Assembly (NCBI GenBank): GCA_033439795.1
Contig: JAUTDP010000002.1
Location: 2,604,001-2,668,000 of the forward strand
DNA: 64,000 nt
Source of the DNA: Sordaria brevicollis
Taxonomy: Eukaryota > Ascomycota > Sordariomycetes > Sordariales > Sordariaceae
Direction: 5' to 3'
Both the position numbers and the translations under genes were made by a program. The notes below the pieces were generated by a model that was not told the origin of the DNA, ran no database searches, and saw nothing but the letters and a program-made list of their open reading frames with translations. Positions 45,225 to 54,983 of the stretch are shown in pieces. The first letter of the stretch is position 1; each line of letters starts with the position of its first letter.

Positions 45225-46523
45225 TCACATCCGCTGCCACCCATTGCCTATCCTCCCGTGACCGTCACCAGCCCCCGAGAATCCCACGGGCCTCGTTGAT
45301 GACGACGGCATGGCTGCTGTTACCCCGACCGGCAATTGAGGATGGCCAGATGGGTGGCCTGGTCTTGGAGGTTGGTTAAACCCCCCTCCCAGCATCGGAC
45401 CTCGACTGTCACCATCACTTCTCCCGCTCATCATCATTAGTCCCGGTCGCGATAAGTCTGCCCGCGCCGAACTGGGCATGAACATTGGCTCAGGAGATCC
45501 CCGTGGGATATTTGCCAGATATCCTGACAGGTAAGCCGCAATATCATCTGGCTTGTCAAGTGGCGGCGGTGGCGGCGGCGGCGGTCTGCTTTTGTACCTC
45601 GGGGCTGGATACCCCGGCTTCCATACTGGTATGTCTTCGTCTTCATCACAAATCTCCATCTCATCACCTCCATATCCAGTAGTGCTTGGTCTGAAAACAT
45701 CCAGCAACACCGCAGCGATCGGTCCGGTTGGTACCGGCGATGGATGTCCTGGAAGCATCACCCCTTTTCCCTTATCTCTCTGACCCTTCTCAGGTAGCAT
45801 ACTCAAGCCGTGTCTCTGAACCATCCACGGACCGTTCTTCTCGACCACTCGCTGATCCGCTGTCCCCAAGCGCTGTCCATATCTATTCAGTACCACACTG
45901 TCCGGCCGTAACACTCCCACGTCTCTTCGGTTGCGGAACTGACATCGTGGGTTCGCGCACCTCGTCAAGTGCATCGTGCAACGATTGTCAAACACATTGC
46001 GCATCCACTCCCGACAAGCACACTCCCAATGGCATGGGTCGATATGAAAAGGGTGGGCGTGCAGACCGGCGACGGTTCGGACTATCGTAGGTCCTTGTGT
46101 GTGGGCACCTCCCCTTCCTCCAGGGGGCAGCAAGCTGTTGGATAACAAGAGACCACCAAACCCGGGTCCAAGGGCACAGTTGGCACATTGGATATGAGAG
46201 CAGGTTGGGTCGTGGCAGCGATCAAACGCTTTGCTGTTCACCATGCCGATCTTGTCGAGACCTTTGTGTCCATTGTTGTGAAATGACTGGATGGCCCTGG
46301 TCGCACACTGGCAACAAAACCATCGGTTTAGTTGGGTGAGAAGAGGAATGCGCAGGTGGAAGGGAAATTCTCCCGAAGTAGAAGGTGGATAGAGAACTTC
46401 ATCTCGGCGGAGCTCTTCGACGCGTGGTTCTGGAAGGCCTTCGGTCGGAAAGGTGGTGAGAATGCGAGTTTCTTGCGTCGAGGGAGTGGTGGATTGGTGC
46501 TGGTGGTGCTGCGAAAAGTTCAT
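45225..46523 (-). CDS. Hypothetical protein with two Cys-rich clusters and proline-rich tail
   Basis: A single-exon frame. The start at 46523 was chosen for its strong ACAATGAA context and gives 432 residues; ATGs 19 and 30 codons upstream are in poorer context. Two zinc-ribbon-like clusters are visible. The first is WFCCQC (68-73) with Cys103, 108, 113 and 116, the layout of the fungal W-x-C-C-x-C..C-x-x-C modules. The second is CHWECAC (164-170) with Cys182, 189 and 194. The C-terminal half is low-complexity: an eight-Pro run encoded by a GGC/GGT repeat around 45560-45592, then Gly/Ser/Pro/Met-rich sequence to the end. No catalytic domain was found. Zinc binding is likely and the function unknown. 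Confidence 0.65.
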   Translation of the reverse strand: MNFSQHHQHQSTTPSTQETRILTTFPTEGLPEPRVEELRRDEVLYPPSTSGEFPFHLRIPLLTQLNRWFCCQCATRAIQSFHNNGHKGLDKIGMVNSKAFDRCHDPTCSHIQCANCALGPGFGGLLLSNSLLPPGGRGGAHTQGPTIVRTVAGLHAHPFHIDPCHWECACREWMRNVFDNRCTMHLTRCANPRCQFRNRRDVGVLRPDSVVLNRYGQRLGTADQRVVEKNGPWMVQRHGLSMLPEKGQRDKGKGVMLPGHPSPVPTGPIAAVLLDVFRPSTTGYGGDEMEICDEDEDIPVWKPGYPAPRYKSRPPPPPPPPLDKPDDIAAYLSGYLANIPRGSPEPMFMPSSARADLSRPGLMMMSGRSDGDSRGPMLGGGFNQPPRPGHPSGHPQLPVGVTAAMPSSSTRPVGFSGAGDGHGRIGNGWQRM

Positions 46524-47806
46524 TGTGTTTGCTTGTTTGTGCCCTCTGGCTGCCTGGTAGCAGTGCTCTAGAGGCACGCGCATTGATTGAAGGGGTTCCG
46601 AAGTGATACGCATGCAAAGATGGAAGTATCTGTGTCGGAGCACCCTCCTTTTTCAAAATACACTTCGATGTTAACCGGGGTTGTGAGCTCCGAGATTTTC
46701 GTCTTTTTGTGAAGAGTCTAGTGCGTCTTCCGAGGGGTCATCTTGGACAGTGGCGGCTTGCGGTTGAAGACGTATATACGGTATGTCCTGTCCCTTGATC
46801 AAAGAAGTTTGATGGTCATGTGCTGCTGATAATGCCCCAATAACATGCAAGATGAGGAAAGATACGATCTTGCAATCTCAGAGGGGAGAACCAGAAAACG
46901 ATAAAGGCAACACTGCTGCGACTTATCATCCAGACAAACCACTCCTAATCTCCCCCTTTCCATCGTCGGAGGTTGACCTGGACTCCATACGTACGTACCC
47001 GTTTCCGATCCTCGCCCTCTCCTACCTCAAAGCTAGTAGGAGTATCCAAGTGCAGTCGGGATAAGTTCCCTTCTACGGCCAACTGCATGAATCTTTTAAT
47101 ATCGGGTTCCGTCGTACATGGACAAGACCGGGTAACACATCGAACCCATGGCAGGCACGCGTTCCGCGGGGGCAACTAGGGGCAAGAGCATCGGAAGCCT
47201 GCCGGCCGGAAAATGTGAGACCTGGTCCCTTGATGCTGATGGCCGACAAGGTAAATACTTGGTTGACCACTATGCGACTGCAATTCTGACTTTCTTTTGC
47301 GGCTCTAAGGTGGCGATTAGAGGCCCAAGGTCTAACAAAATTGTGTAACAGGGTCGGCTGCGTTTCAAGCATACCGTATGCCAACCTAGCGCTGCTACTC
47401 TATATACAAACGCCACATGCGTATGGAAGCGACATGTCATATGGTCGAGTAATATCACGGATGCAGACGAACAATGGGTGGAAAAGTTGTTTGGAATGGA
47501 GGGGCTAAGCACTGGGCTAGTTCCCTTCGAGGTCATGGGACGGCATGGCAGCAAGCACTGGATATTGCATAGGACATTCACGTCACGAGGCAGCGATTAA
47601 AGATAAGTTTATGAGTCTAATGATGCATGTTCATTTTCTAGCTGTATGTAAAAGTTGCAATACTAACACTCAAACGGAAACCTACAGTTATCCACTATCG
47701 GAAGATCAAAACATGAAAATACAGATGTTCGTCAACCAGGTTTAGAAACCAGGAGCATGAAGCATGAAGCAAGGTAATGCGACTAGTTTGCCGCTGAAGA
47801 ATTGCC
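46524..47806. other. Intergenic region between two minus-strand genes
   Basis: Contains the leader and promoter of the cysteine-rich gene, including a GTATATACG TATA-like string near 46770-46780, and the 3-prime region of the Ser-rich gene. The short frames have no domain support. Confidence 0.5.
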
Positions 47807-48916
47807 CTAAAAGCCATACTCAATCAGGTAATCGAAAAGACTTCCCACAAGAGAACTTGCCTTCGCCGCGACCCGGGACTGGGAACCCTTGACAGCCTCG
47901 GTAGCAGTCTCGCAAGCAAAGCTCACCTGCCTCTTCAAAGCGAGGATGGGGGCCGGAGTGGGAGCCTTCGGGGGAGGGATGTTCAGGTCTTTGAAGGATA
48001 CCATGCTCTCGCTCTTCTTCAACTTACCCTCTTCCTCATCCTTGGCCTGGACCTCAGAAGCAGGAGCAGGAGGGAAATACCCTTCCTCAAGGTTGGCAAC
48101 GATGTTGGCCTCAGTCTCGTTGTTAGCGCAGACTGTTTGGCCAACCTCAGAAGCCGATTCGTCGTCACTGCTGCCAAAGACATCCATGTCGAACAACGGC
48201 TGGAGCGAGCGACGCACCTCTTGCTCTTGCTGGTTGTCAAGGACGGGAGTCATGAGCTCAGGAGAGGTGCAGAAGTCTCCCCAGTGGCGCTGGCTGTTGT
48301 CATCAACAATCGGGACAGGGACCGTGGTGGTATCATTAGTGCCAGTCGACGGGAACCACCTACCTTGTTGATACTGGACTTCGGGCTCCACCAGGGAAGC
48401 GCGTTGAACCCTCTCAAGAAGAAAAGGGTTTTGGCGGGTCTTGTCCCTGTTGAGGCGAGCGTTGAACCTTCTTCTGGCTCTGAGCACAGCTCTAGATGGT
48501 TGCGTGGAGCCGGAGCCGAAGTCGTCATCGCCCAACTGCTCGTGAGGAAGCAAAGGCGCCGCCTTGATGGTCTCGTCGCTGTCTTTGCTTGAGTTTCCGC
48601 TGCTGCTGCTATTGGATCCGTCATCCGAGGGAGTTTTCTTCTTGTGGATAATGCCGAAGAAGGGATGAGTGTACGAATCAGAGTCAGAAGAGGACGAGGA
48701 CCGGGTGGGCCAAGGAGCCGAGCGGCGATGGCGTGTATAGTGCGGCGGCGAGAGTCCAGCCGCAACGGGTTCGACTTCGGCGAGTTGGGCATCGAGGCGC
48801 TCGTGAGGAAGGAGAGGCGTTTCGATGGGTGAGTCGCTGGACGTGGAGTCCATGCTGGACCAGGGATTGGCCTCGAGAGAGGACATGGTGTTGTTGTTGG
48901 AGTTGTTGGATTGCAT
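47807..48916 (-). CDS. Ser-rich hypothetical protein with a duplicated PLLPHE motif
   Basis: The frame is open for 468 codons, but the likely start is the ATG at 48916 (CCCAACATGC, after a CA-rich leader and a TATAAAG about 60 nt upstream), giving 369 residues. It is hydrophilic, rich in Ser, Asp and Asn, with no membrane segment. A short motif occurs twice: ETPLLPHERLD near residue 32 and KAAPLLPHEQLGDDD near residue 117. A basic stretch, LRARRRFNARLNRDKTRQN, follows the second copy. The conserved-looking C-terminus (FKDLNIPPPKAPTP; SLVGSLFDYLIEYGF) is the most structured part. I do not recognise the family. The low-complexity middle suggests a disordered, possibly phosphorylated protein. 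Confidence 0.6.
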   Translation of the reverse strand: MQSNNSNNNTMSSLEANPWSSMDSTSSDSPIETPLLPHERLDAQLAEVEPVAAGLSPPHYTRHRRSAPWPTRSSSSSDSDSYTHPFFGIIHKKKTPSDDGSNSSSSGNSSKDSDETIKAAPLLPHEQLGDDDFGSGSTQPSRAVLRARRRFNARLNRDKTRQNPFLLERVQRASLVEPEVQYQQGRWFPSTGTNDTTTVPVPIVDDNSQRHWGDFCTSPELMTPVLDNQQEQEVRRSLQPLFDMDVFGSSDDESASEVGQTVCANNETEANIVANLEEGYFPPAPASEVQAKDEEEGKLKKSESMVSFKDLNIPPPKAPTPAPILALKRQVSFACETATEAVKGSQSRVAAKASSLVGSLFDYLIEYGF

Positions 48917-50445
48917 GTTGGGCAGGTTGTTGTAAGTGGTTGTTTTTGTTGTGTGAACGCTTGTTGTAGGCCGATGTCTTGAAGTTGTCTTTATACTCTT
49001 TGCGGAATGCTTGTTGTTTGATGATGAGATGATGAGGAAAAGATGTTTCGGATTCGGAGACATTGAGGAGATATATATATCCTCGGATTGAGGCCATCGT
49101 GAGTGCTGGCGGTTGAGCTGAGGCAGTGTATCTGTTCCGTTTCCTATCCACATGTTCAATTGCACAATGGGCTTGGTGGTTGAACATTGGCCGGGTAGTG
49201 CTTCCGAGAACAATGAACAACGCAGAACAATACTCTTACTGGGTACTCAAGTCCCGTCATCGTAGTTCAGGAACGGGAGGCTTCCTTCCCCGAGACCGCT
49301 CAGCGGCTCGAACAATAGCGTTGTGGGCGGAGTTAAGTGAACATGATCTCAGTACCGGTGGACGGGTGTCGGGTTAGGCTTCCGAGCAACAATGGACAAA
49401 GAGAAACAGTTCTCAAGTTCGGCACTCGATCTCTCTCATTGTTCAGGGAATGGAAGGAATGGAACACTTCCCCGAGTACCTTTCAAACAAAGCGCAATAT
49501 TCTCGGGTCGAAGAGAACATCCCGGACGGTTGAGTGATTCCAGAAAAGAAGGGTATGGTTCCGGAACAGTGATCCTGCCCGGGTCGGTACTCAACAAGCC
49601 ACGCCCATTCATTGTTTGGGGATAGAAGGAGTTGTATCCCCGTCCTCGAAAGCCGCTGGAACAAGGGGTTCGTTCCATAATGGACGGGAACCCAAGTCAC
49701 ACGGTTGAGTATCCTAAGTCGTTCTAGAAGAAGGGCATTGTTCTGGAAGAACAAAATTAGCTTCCGCCCGTGTGTTCTGCGCGGGACGGGGTGGTCCTGT
49801 CTTAGAGAGGCCAAAGTCAGTTGTAGCTTCAGCCTCAATACGGGCGCGGAGCGGAACATTGGTCTCAAGGTCACATGTCTGTCTACCTTTTCACGAGTGT
49901 TAGCATTTGAAGTATTCATATTCTGAGACATATTTCATGACACTGGCATTCAAGTCATTCTCTGCGGGGTTGCTTGTTAGCGTCCGTCGATAGAATACAA
50001 TGGACATTTTTTTACTTATCTATACGTGTATGCTGAGGTTGGAAAGGAGAAAATTTGTGACTCGGCTACAATAAGTCCAGGCGTAAAGAACTTGAGAAGA
50101 CAGTCTACGTCGACGGGGTGAATAGCCGGTCTTATGTGTGATAGTTTTCCAGGTTCTGGACACTGTTTGGCATGTGTCATCATATGGACTTGATTGTTAA
50201 AGCGAATAATTGTTTGGGGGTTAGGGAAAGCACGTTGGTGAGGATGAAGACACAAATCAGGAGTGAAGAAACACGGGAGCAAACAATTTCACGTTTAAAA
50301 TACGCACGGTTGTGTAATATAGCTTGTTTAGTCAAAACTGTTCGTTCTATTCTTGTAAGTTTGTCTATGTTTTAAGTATTTGGTTTCTAGGTGGTCAGTT
50401 ATCGTATCTATCAGTGAAAACACACTCACATACGCTGATACTTCT
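48917..50445. other. Intergenic region with a diverged direct repeat
   Basis: Includes the promoter of the Ser-rich gene. At 49200-49298 and 49378-49480 two related segments both start GCTTCCGAG, share AACAATG.ACAA and TTCAGG.A.GG.AGG strings, and end CCCCGAG.ACC, about 178 bp apart. The rest, up to about 49800, is full of GAAC/GTTC and CCCG/CGGG strings. No gene was supported; overlapping frames up to 162 codons appear to be by-products of this composition. Confidence 0.5.
49200..49480 (+). repeat. Diverged direct repeat, two ~100-bp copies
   Basis: Copy A is 49200-49298 and copy B 49378-49480. They share their beginning (GCTTCCGAG, AACAATGRACAA) and end (CTTCCCCGAG) with small indels between. 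This could be an old tandem duplication or a decayed repeat. There is no terminal inverted repeat or target duplication. Confidence 0.4.
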
Positions 50446-51363
50446 TCAGTAGCCAGTCCTGGCTCGCTTCGATGGAACCGAGTGTGGCGATAGAGGCTCG
50501 TCGTTATCGTCCATTCTTCCTCTCTTCGTCGAGGGCTTGAACCAGAAGCCATCAGTCCCGTCCCAGTTCTTTACCCAAAACTGGGGATCGTACTTGTAGT
50601 TACGGATACCGTCAGTTGGGTGGATCGGCTTTTCTGCCCCATACCGTGAACGGCAGTAGGCAGTCTCACGCCTGAGAAAGAAGAGGTCTTCTTGAGAAGG
50701 AAGATTGTCAGTACTTGTCTGAGGCATGGTATTGGGTCGTACCTTAGCAACCGGCTTTGTTTGGGATTCTGCTAGCGGATGAACCAACCTTAGAGGGGGC
50801 GGACGTGGCTTTCGCGAACGAATTGGGTAAGTCTGAGGAGGAGTAGGCGGCTTCTGAGAGGGATTGACGGTTAGTTGGGGATCAATGGAGGGCAAAGTAG
50901 CCAGTCTTTTTCTGAAGTAACTCGGGAAGTCCTCCTCCTGCCGGCGCTGTTGCATCTGCCGTCCATACGACTTCGGTGGTGGTGAAGGGTGTGAGTACTT
51001 GGCTGACAAGGGAAATAAGTCGGCAGACGGGAGAGGATTGGGGATCGAGGGAGTCTTGAAGCCTGAAGCACTCTGACCGAAGATCTCGCGGGCAAACTCC
51101 ATCGTTCCTTTCAGGTCATTCTCCAGCCTGAGCTCATCCATCTGGGCCTGGATCAACTGGATCTGCAAGTCAGTGATGTTGAAGTCGCTGACCTCGAACC
51201 GGTCAAAATCGAGAAGAGCACCGGCGGCTTGCCAGAAGTTCCACTCTTTGTACAAGTCCTGCAGCTTCTCGCGTTGTGACTTGAGGTGTTTCTCCAAGTC
51301 ACTAAAAACATCCTTGATGGCCTTCTCCAGGGCGACTGGTGAACCCTGATGCAGTTCAGACAT
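50446..51363 (-). CDS. Hypothetical protein with N-terminal coiled coil and basic C-terminus
   Basis: A single-exon gene of 305 residues starting at a clear ATG (GCCATGTCTG). Residues 8-100 are strongly helical and charged, with heptad-like spacing (ALEKAIKDVFSDLEKHLKSQ; IQLIQAQMDELRLENDL), so a coiled coil is likely. The middle (105-215) is Pro-rich with SPPPK and PTPPQ strings. The C-terminal block, DGIRNYKYDPQFWVKNWDGT, is aromatic-rich and probably conserved, and the end PSKRARTGY looks like a nuclear localisation signal. I cannot name the family. A chromatin- or kinetochore-type scaffold would fit the layout, but nothing shows it directly. Confidence 0.65.
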   Translation of the reverse strand: MSELHQGSPVALEKAIKDVFSDLEKHLKSQREKLQDLYKEWNFWQAAGALLDFDRFEVSDFNITDLQIQLIQAQMDELRLENDLKGTMEFAREIFGQSASGFKTPSIPNPLPSADLFPLSAKYSHPSPPPKSYGRQMQQRRQEEDFPSYFRKRLATLPSIDPQLTVNPSQKPPTPPQTYPIRSRKPRPPPLRLVHPLAESQTKPVAKVRPNTMPQTSTDNLPSQEDLFFLRRETAYCRSRYGAEKPIHPTDGIRNYKYDPQFWVKNWDGTDGFWFKPSTKRGRMDDNDEPLSPHSVPSKRARTGY

Positions 51364-54300
51364 GGCGAGCAGGCTGTCACGAAGTGTGGAACTTATATTG
51401 GTGTTTCGGATTGTCCCTTGACAGACGAAAGTATAATTATCGAAGTGGTGTAAGTGGTGAAGTGCCTTTTCTAGCAGTTCGTGAGCCTTTTCGTTGTTTG
51501 GTCGTTGAGTTGTTGATATTAGAGAGGTTTAATGATCCTTCAAAGTCTCATGGAAAACTTCATGGCGATGGTTGTTTTATAGACTCGATCGGATGGAGTT
51601 CGCAAAAAAGACATATCATCCTTAGACTATTTGTGAATAAAGAACATCAAGTCGTTGGCTATTCGGAGGACAGCCTCGAGGTGATAACTCACAAGGCCAT
51701 TGTGAGCGAGGTGAGTGAGGAACAATGACCTTGGCATCGACCCTCTCTTTGACCGGACGGGAGCGGATCATCTTCCGGTGGCTTCGGGTTATCTTCCGGT
51801 TGCCGTCAACAGGTCCAGTCGGGATCGGTGAAAGAAGGAGACGGTCACTGTCCGATTGGATATAGAACCAAAAAGACGTCCAAGCATTGAACAGATGGAG
51901 AGAACCGAACGTGAAGTTGTTCGTTGTTCCGTGAAAGGAGGTGTATGATGGCAGCGAGGGCGGAAGCGTCCTTGAGCTGACAACCAATGGCTTGCAACCG
52001 CCGACAGATGGCAGACTTGGCAAGCGATAAGATATCCCAAAACTGTCACATGCCGAATCATGATTGGATGAACCGGTTGATGGTTCGTTCTTGAACTTGG
52101 GCGGCAGAGAACGGGAAGACTCTCGGCCTCTGATTGGCCATTCACGGCCGAAGGGAGCTCAGTCTCCGGCAGGCACAGCAGGCACAGCAAACTTGCACAG
52201 CAGTCACGACATTCGACAATCAGTGTGGATTTGGAAGGAAGCACACACATCTTTATTGCTCTTGCCAAACCTCACGAGGATCGCAACGACAATGACGGAC
52301 AGGATCTGCCGTGATTGGAACAGCAGATCAGTGATGGGCAGTTGTGAGACACTGACAACTCACAGACTCCAGCCGGCAGCGGCAGGGGCTCTTGCCCGGC
52401 CGTGTCACGAGAGCCCGTGACGTTTGGTTCATTCCATTCCTTCCACTTCAGCCCGCTTGGACCTGGATTCCTGTCTGTCTCTGCTCTCTGGAGCCGCGGG
52501 GCTTCCCCATCAGCCTGGCTGTGCAACCTCGAGACAACCACACAACCACACACAGCCATGCAGGCTGCTGAGATGCGACATTTGACACAGTCCGACATGT
52601 GAAAGTCATCTCTTTGAAGGAACACCAAGTCGCACCATGACAAACTTCCATGCCAGTTTCCGTGACAGATACGGGAATGCCAGCAGGGACTCTTTCATGT
52701 GAGAGCATGCTTCTGGACGTGGTTCGGGTCGGCATTTGAGGTGTGCAACATGCATCATATGAAATGCCATCATCAGTTCCAGATAATGGCAGGGCTGTCT
52801 TTCGATTCGCATCTGACAGCAATGTCCGGGGAAGAACAATCCATGGCTTTGGAGCTGAAACTACCGGACCCCGTTCGTGTTCCCGATGATGGCATCACCA
52901 GTCCGTCTACCTAGCCCGTGTCGACGCCTCATCCTTCCGCTTCTTTCTATAGGATATGTTCATGATTGCGCCCTCCCTTTGCACCCTCGGATTCTGACAA
53001 TAGCAACGGTAGCTCAAAGCCCAACAATAGTCTCTCCCGATTCCCCGTGCCGGGTGAGAACCTAAACAAGACGGACTCCCGGGCCGCCCCTGTACACACC
53101 AACGGTGGTCACTGCATTTGGTCTAAAACGATGCAGGTGCAATCACTGGCACCGACGAAAAATTCTCACAAATAAGAGGCCAGCGACATCGGATGGCGCA
53201 ACATCACAGACATTTTCCATGCATCTCGGCTGCTACCTAGCCCTCCTTGGCCTGTGACGCGGAGAAGTTTTCCAAGAGTCAATATTTCCATTAGAAGAAG
53301 CACGACAAGCCCACCACCATTCCATATACCTCGGGCTGCCCCTCACGAGTTCACCGCCAACAGCGCCATTACCACCATCGTCACATTGCTGGACAACGTG
53401 ATAACCACGAGCTCGTGGCAACTTCCTTCGATATTCATTCCCTTTCCCCTCTCATCAGCCATCATCTACAATTTTCTGACGTCGACGTTGAGGATTTTCG
53501 TGTTCCCCAGCCTTCTCCAGGTTTATCTTTTTTTGTCGACGTGCAGCAAAGAGTTGGATCATCTTCATCTCAACCCCACGCTCTGACTCGACACACTGCA
53601 GTGAGGGGCCCCTCAATCACGAACATCCATCAAATTTTTGCGATCTTTTTTTTCCCCCCTGCGACACTGCGAGGTCAGCGCCCTTGCAGTTCTTTGCAGT
53701 TCTTCTGCAGCATCAAGGACTGCAGCAGTTGGAGAGAGTGCGTCGGCGATCCATCCGAGCAGCGCAGATACGGATCGAACGGACAAATCACAGCGGCCAC
53801 AGCCTCCTTTTGCTCCCTGATTTGGGACCTCCGGCTCCGTTCACGGGCTCCACCGACCGCCCCGCTCTCCGCTGCCGGCACTCGAGGTGCGTTGCAAGGA
53901 ACTGGAACTCAGTTTCCTGAATCCTGGCCCTGTCCGAACGAGTCCGACTCCCTGTCAAGGTTCAAAAAAGGCCCTGTCTCTCTGCGGCCTGACCGCCTCT
54001 TGGGATCCAATCCCATCGTGGATTTCTGTTGAACTCGGTCTCAACAGATGCATCCGCGATACCCAAACCGTCCAAGCTGCGATTTGCGTCTGGGTGTGAC
54101 GCTGGGCTACTGGTCTTCGACTGGTCACCGGACGGACGTTGTGGAATCCGCTCACACAACGTCACCATTTTTATCAAGAACCGTCGTTCCCGATCAACAC
54201 TGCGCACTGCGAGACAGACACGAACGTTGAAAGCCCCAGAAGCGGATACTCCAAAAGTGGACATAGCGATCATCGCCAACGGCTCCAGGCTCCCCTTCGT

Positions 54301-54770
54301 AATCTTATCTTTAACCGCTAACCGACACAACCGCCAGCCGTGACGTCGACACGGAGCCCGGAGGACCAGCCGCTTGGACGGGCCGAACCTCGACCAGTGC
54401 TCGCCCAGCTTCAAGAGTGAAAAACTTCCGGCCGCCTTCTCGAATCAATTTCCTTTCGTCTTGGCTACTTCAAACCAGGCGCTAGACTCTATCGACAAAG
54501 GTTGCTTTTTGCTGCATCCAAGGACCGGCTGCATCCCGCTAACGCCTCGCTAACGCGCTTCCCCGGCGGACCTTCCTGTTCACACGCTGGCCCCTTTCTG
54601 CCAATGGGACTTTGGGTCTTGTCGTCCCAAGTGGCTCCTGTGGCTCCCTCTCCAATTCAATAAGCTCATTCGCCCATCCCCGGCCTTCCCTGCCGCGAAC
54701 GCTGTCTTGCTCTTCCGGGGTTTTGCTGGTGATTTTCAGTCATTCTGCTCAAAATTCACGCCGGCGTCTT
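51364..54770. other. Gene-poor region left of the copia insertion
   Basis: About 3.4 kb of normal composition. Frames up to 205 codons occur near 53415-54032 but contain long CT-rich and T-run stretches typical of untranslated leaders. With the copia element removed, the right end is continuous with the promoter of the gene at 60592, so part of 52900-54770 may be that gene's displaced regulatory DNA or leader. Confidence 0.5.
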
Positions 54771-54775
54771 GTATT
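54771..54775. repeat. Target-site duplication GTATT, left copy
   Basis: GTATT directly precedes the LTR start TGTCAG and is repeated at 60323-60327 directly after the other LTR. Confidence 0.9.
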
Positions 54776-54969
54776 TGTCAGATTCCAGGGTGGTATTCTG
54801 GGCCAAAATAGTATAGACCAGTATACAGCTGGTCAGCACTGCCAGCCACCCAGAAGGTCTTGGCAAATAAGGGATACCCCCAGCTCCCCCGACCAGAGCT
54901 CTAGAATCCTATTCTCCATAGTTATACACAGATATATAGAATTAATTAATTCTCCTATATAATTTGACA
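54776..54969 (+). repeat. 5-prime LTR of the copia element
   Basis: A 194-bp repeat, almost unmutated from its outer edge to about 54940 and eroded only at the inner end. All the differences I found from 60129-60322 are transitions, with no insertion or deletion. Confidence 0.92.
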
Positions 54970-54983
54970 ATTAATAGTCTAAT

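Noticed and set aside
44863..45240. A 125-codon minus-strand frame overlapping the stop of the cysteine-rich gene
   Set aside because: It begins at GTG, has no recognisable domain and no clear splice link to the gene upstream. It could be a 3-prime exon, but I cannot support it.
48917..49213. Upstream extension of the Ser-rich protein
   Set aside because: The added residues come from CA-rich leader-like sequence with a TATAAAG in it. The ATG at 48916 has the better context.
53415..54032. A 205-codon plus-strand frame before the copia element
   Set aside because: It contains T- and C-runs typical of untranslated leader DNA, and overlapping frames of similar quality exist. No domain.
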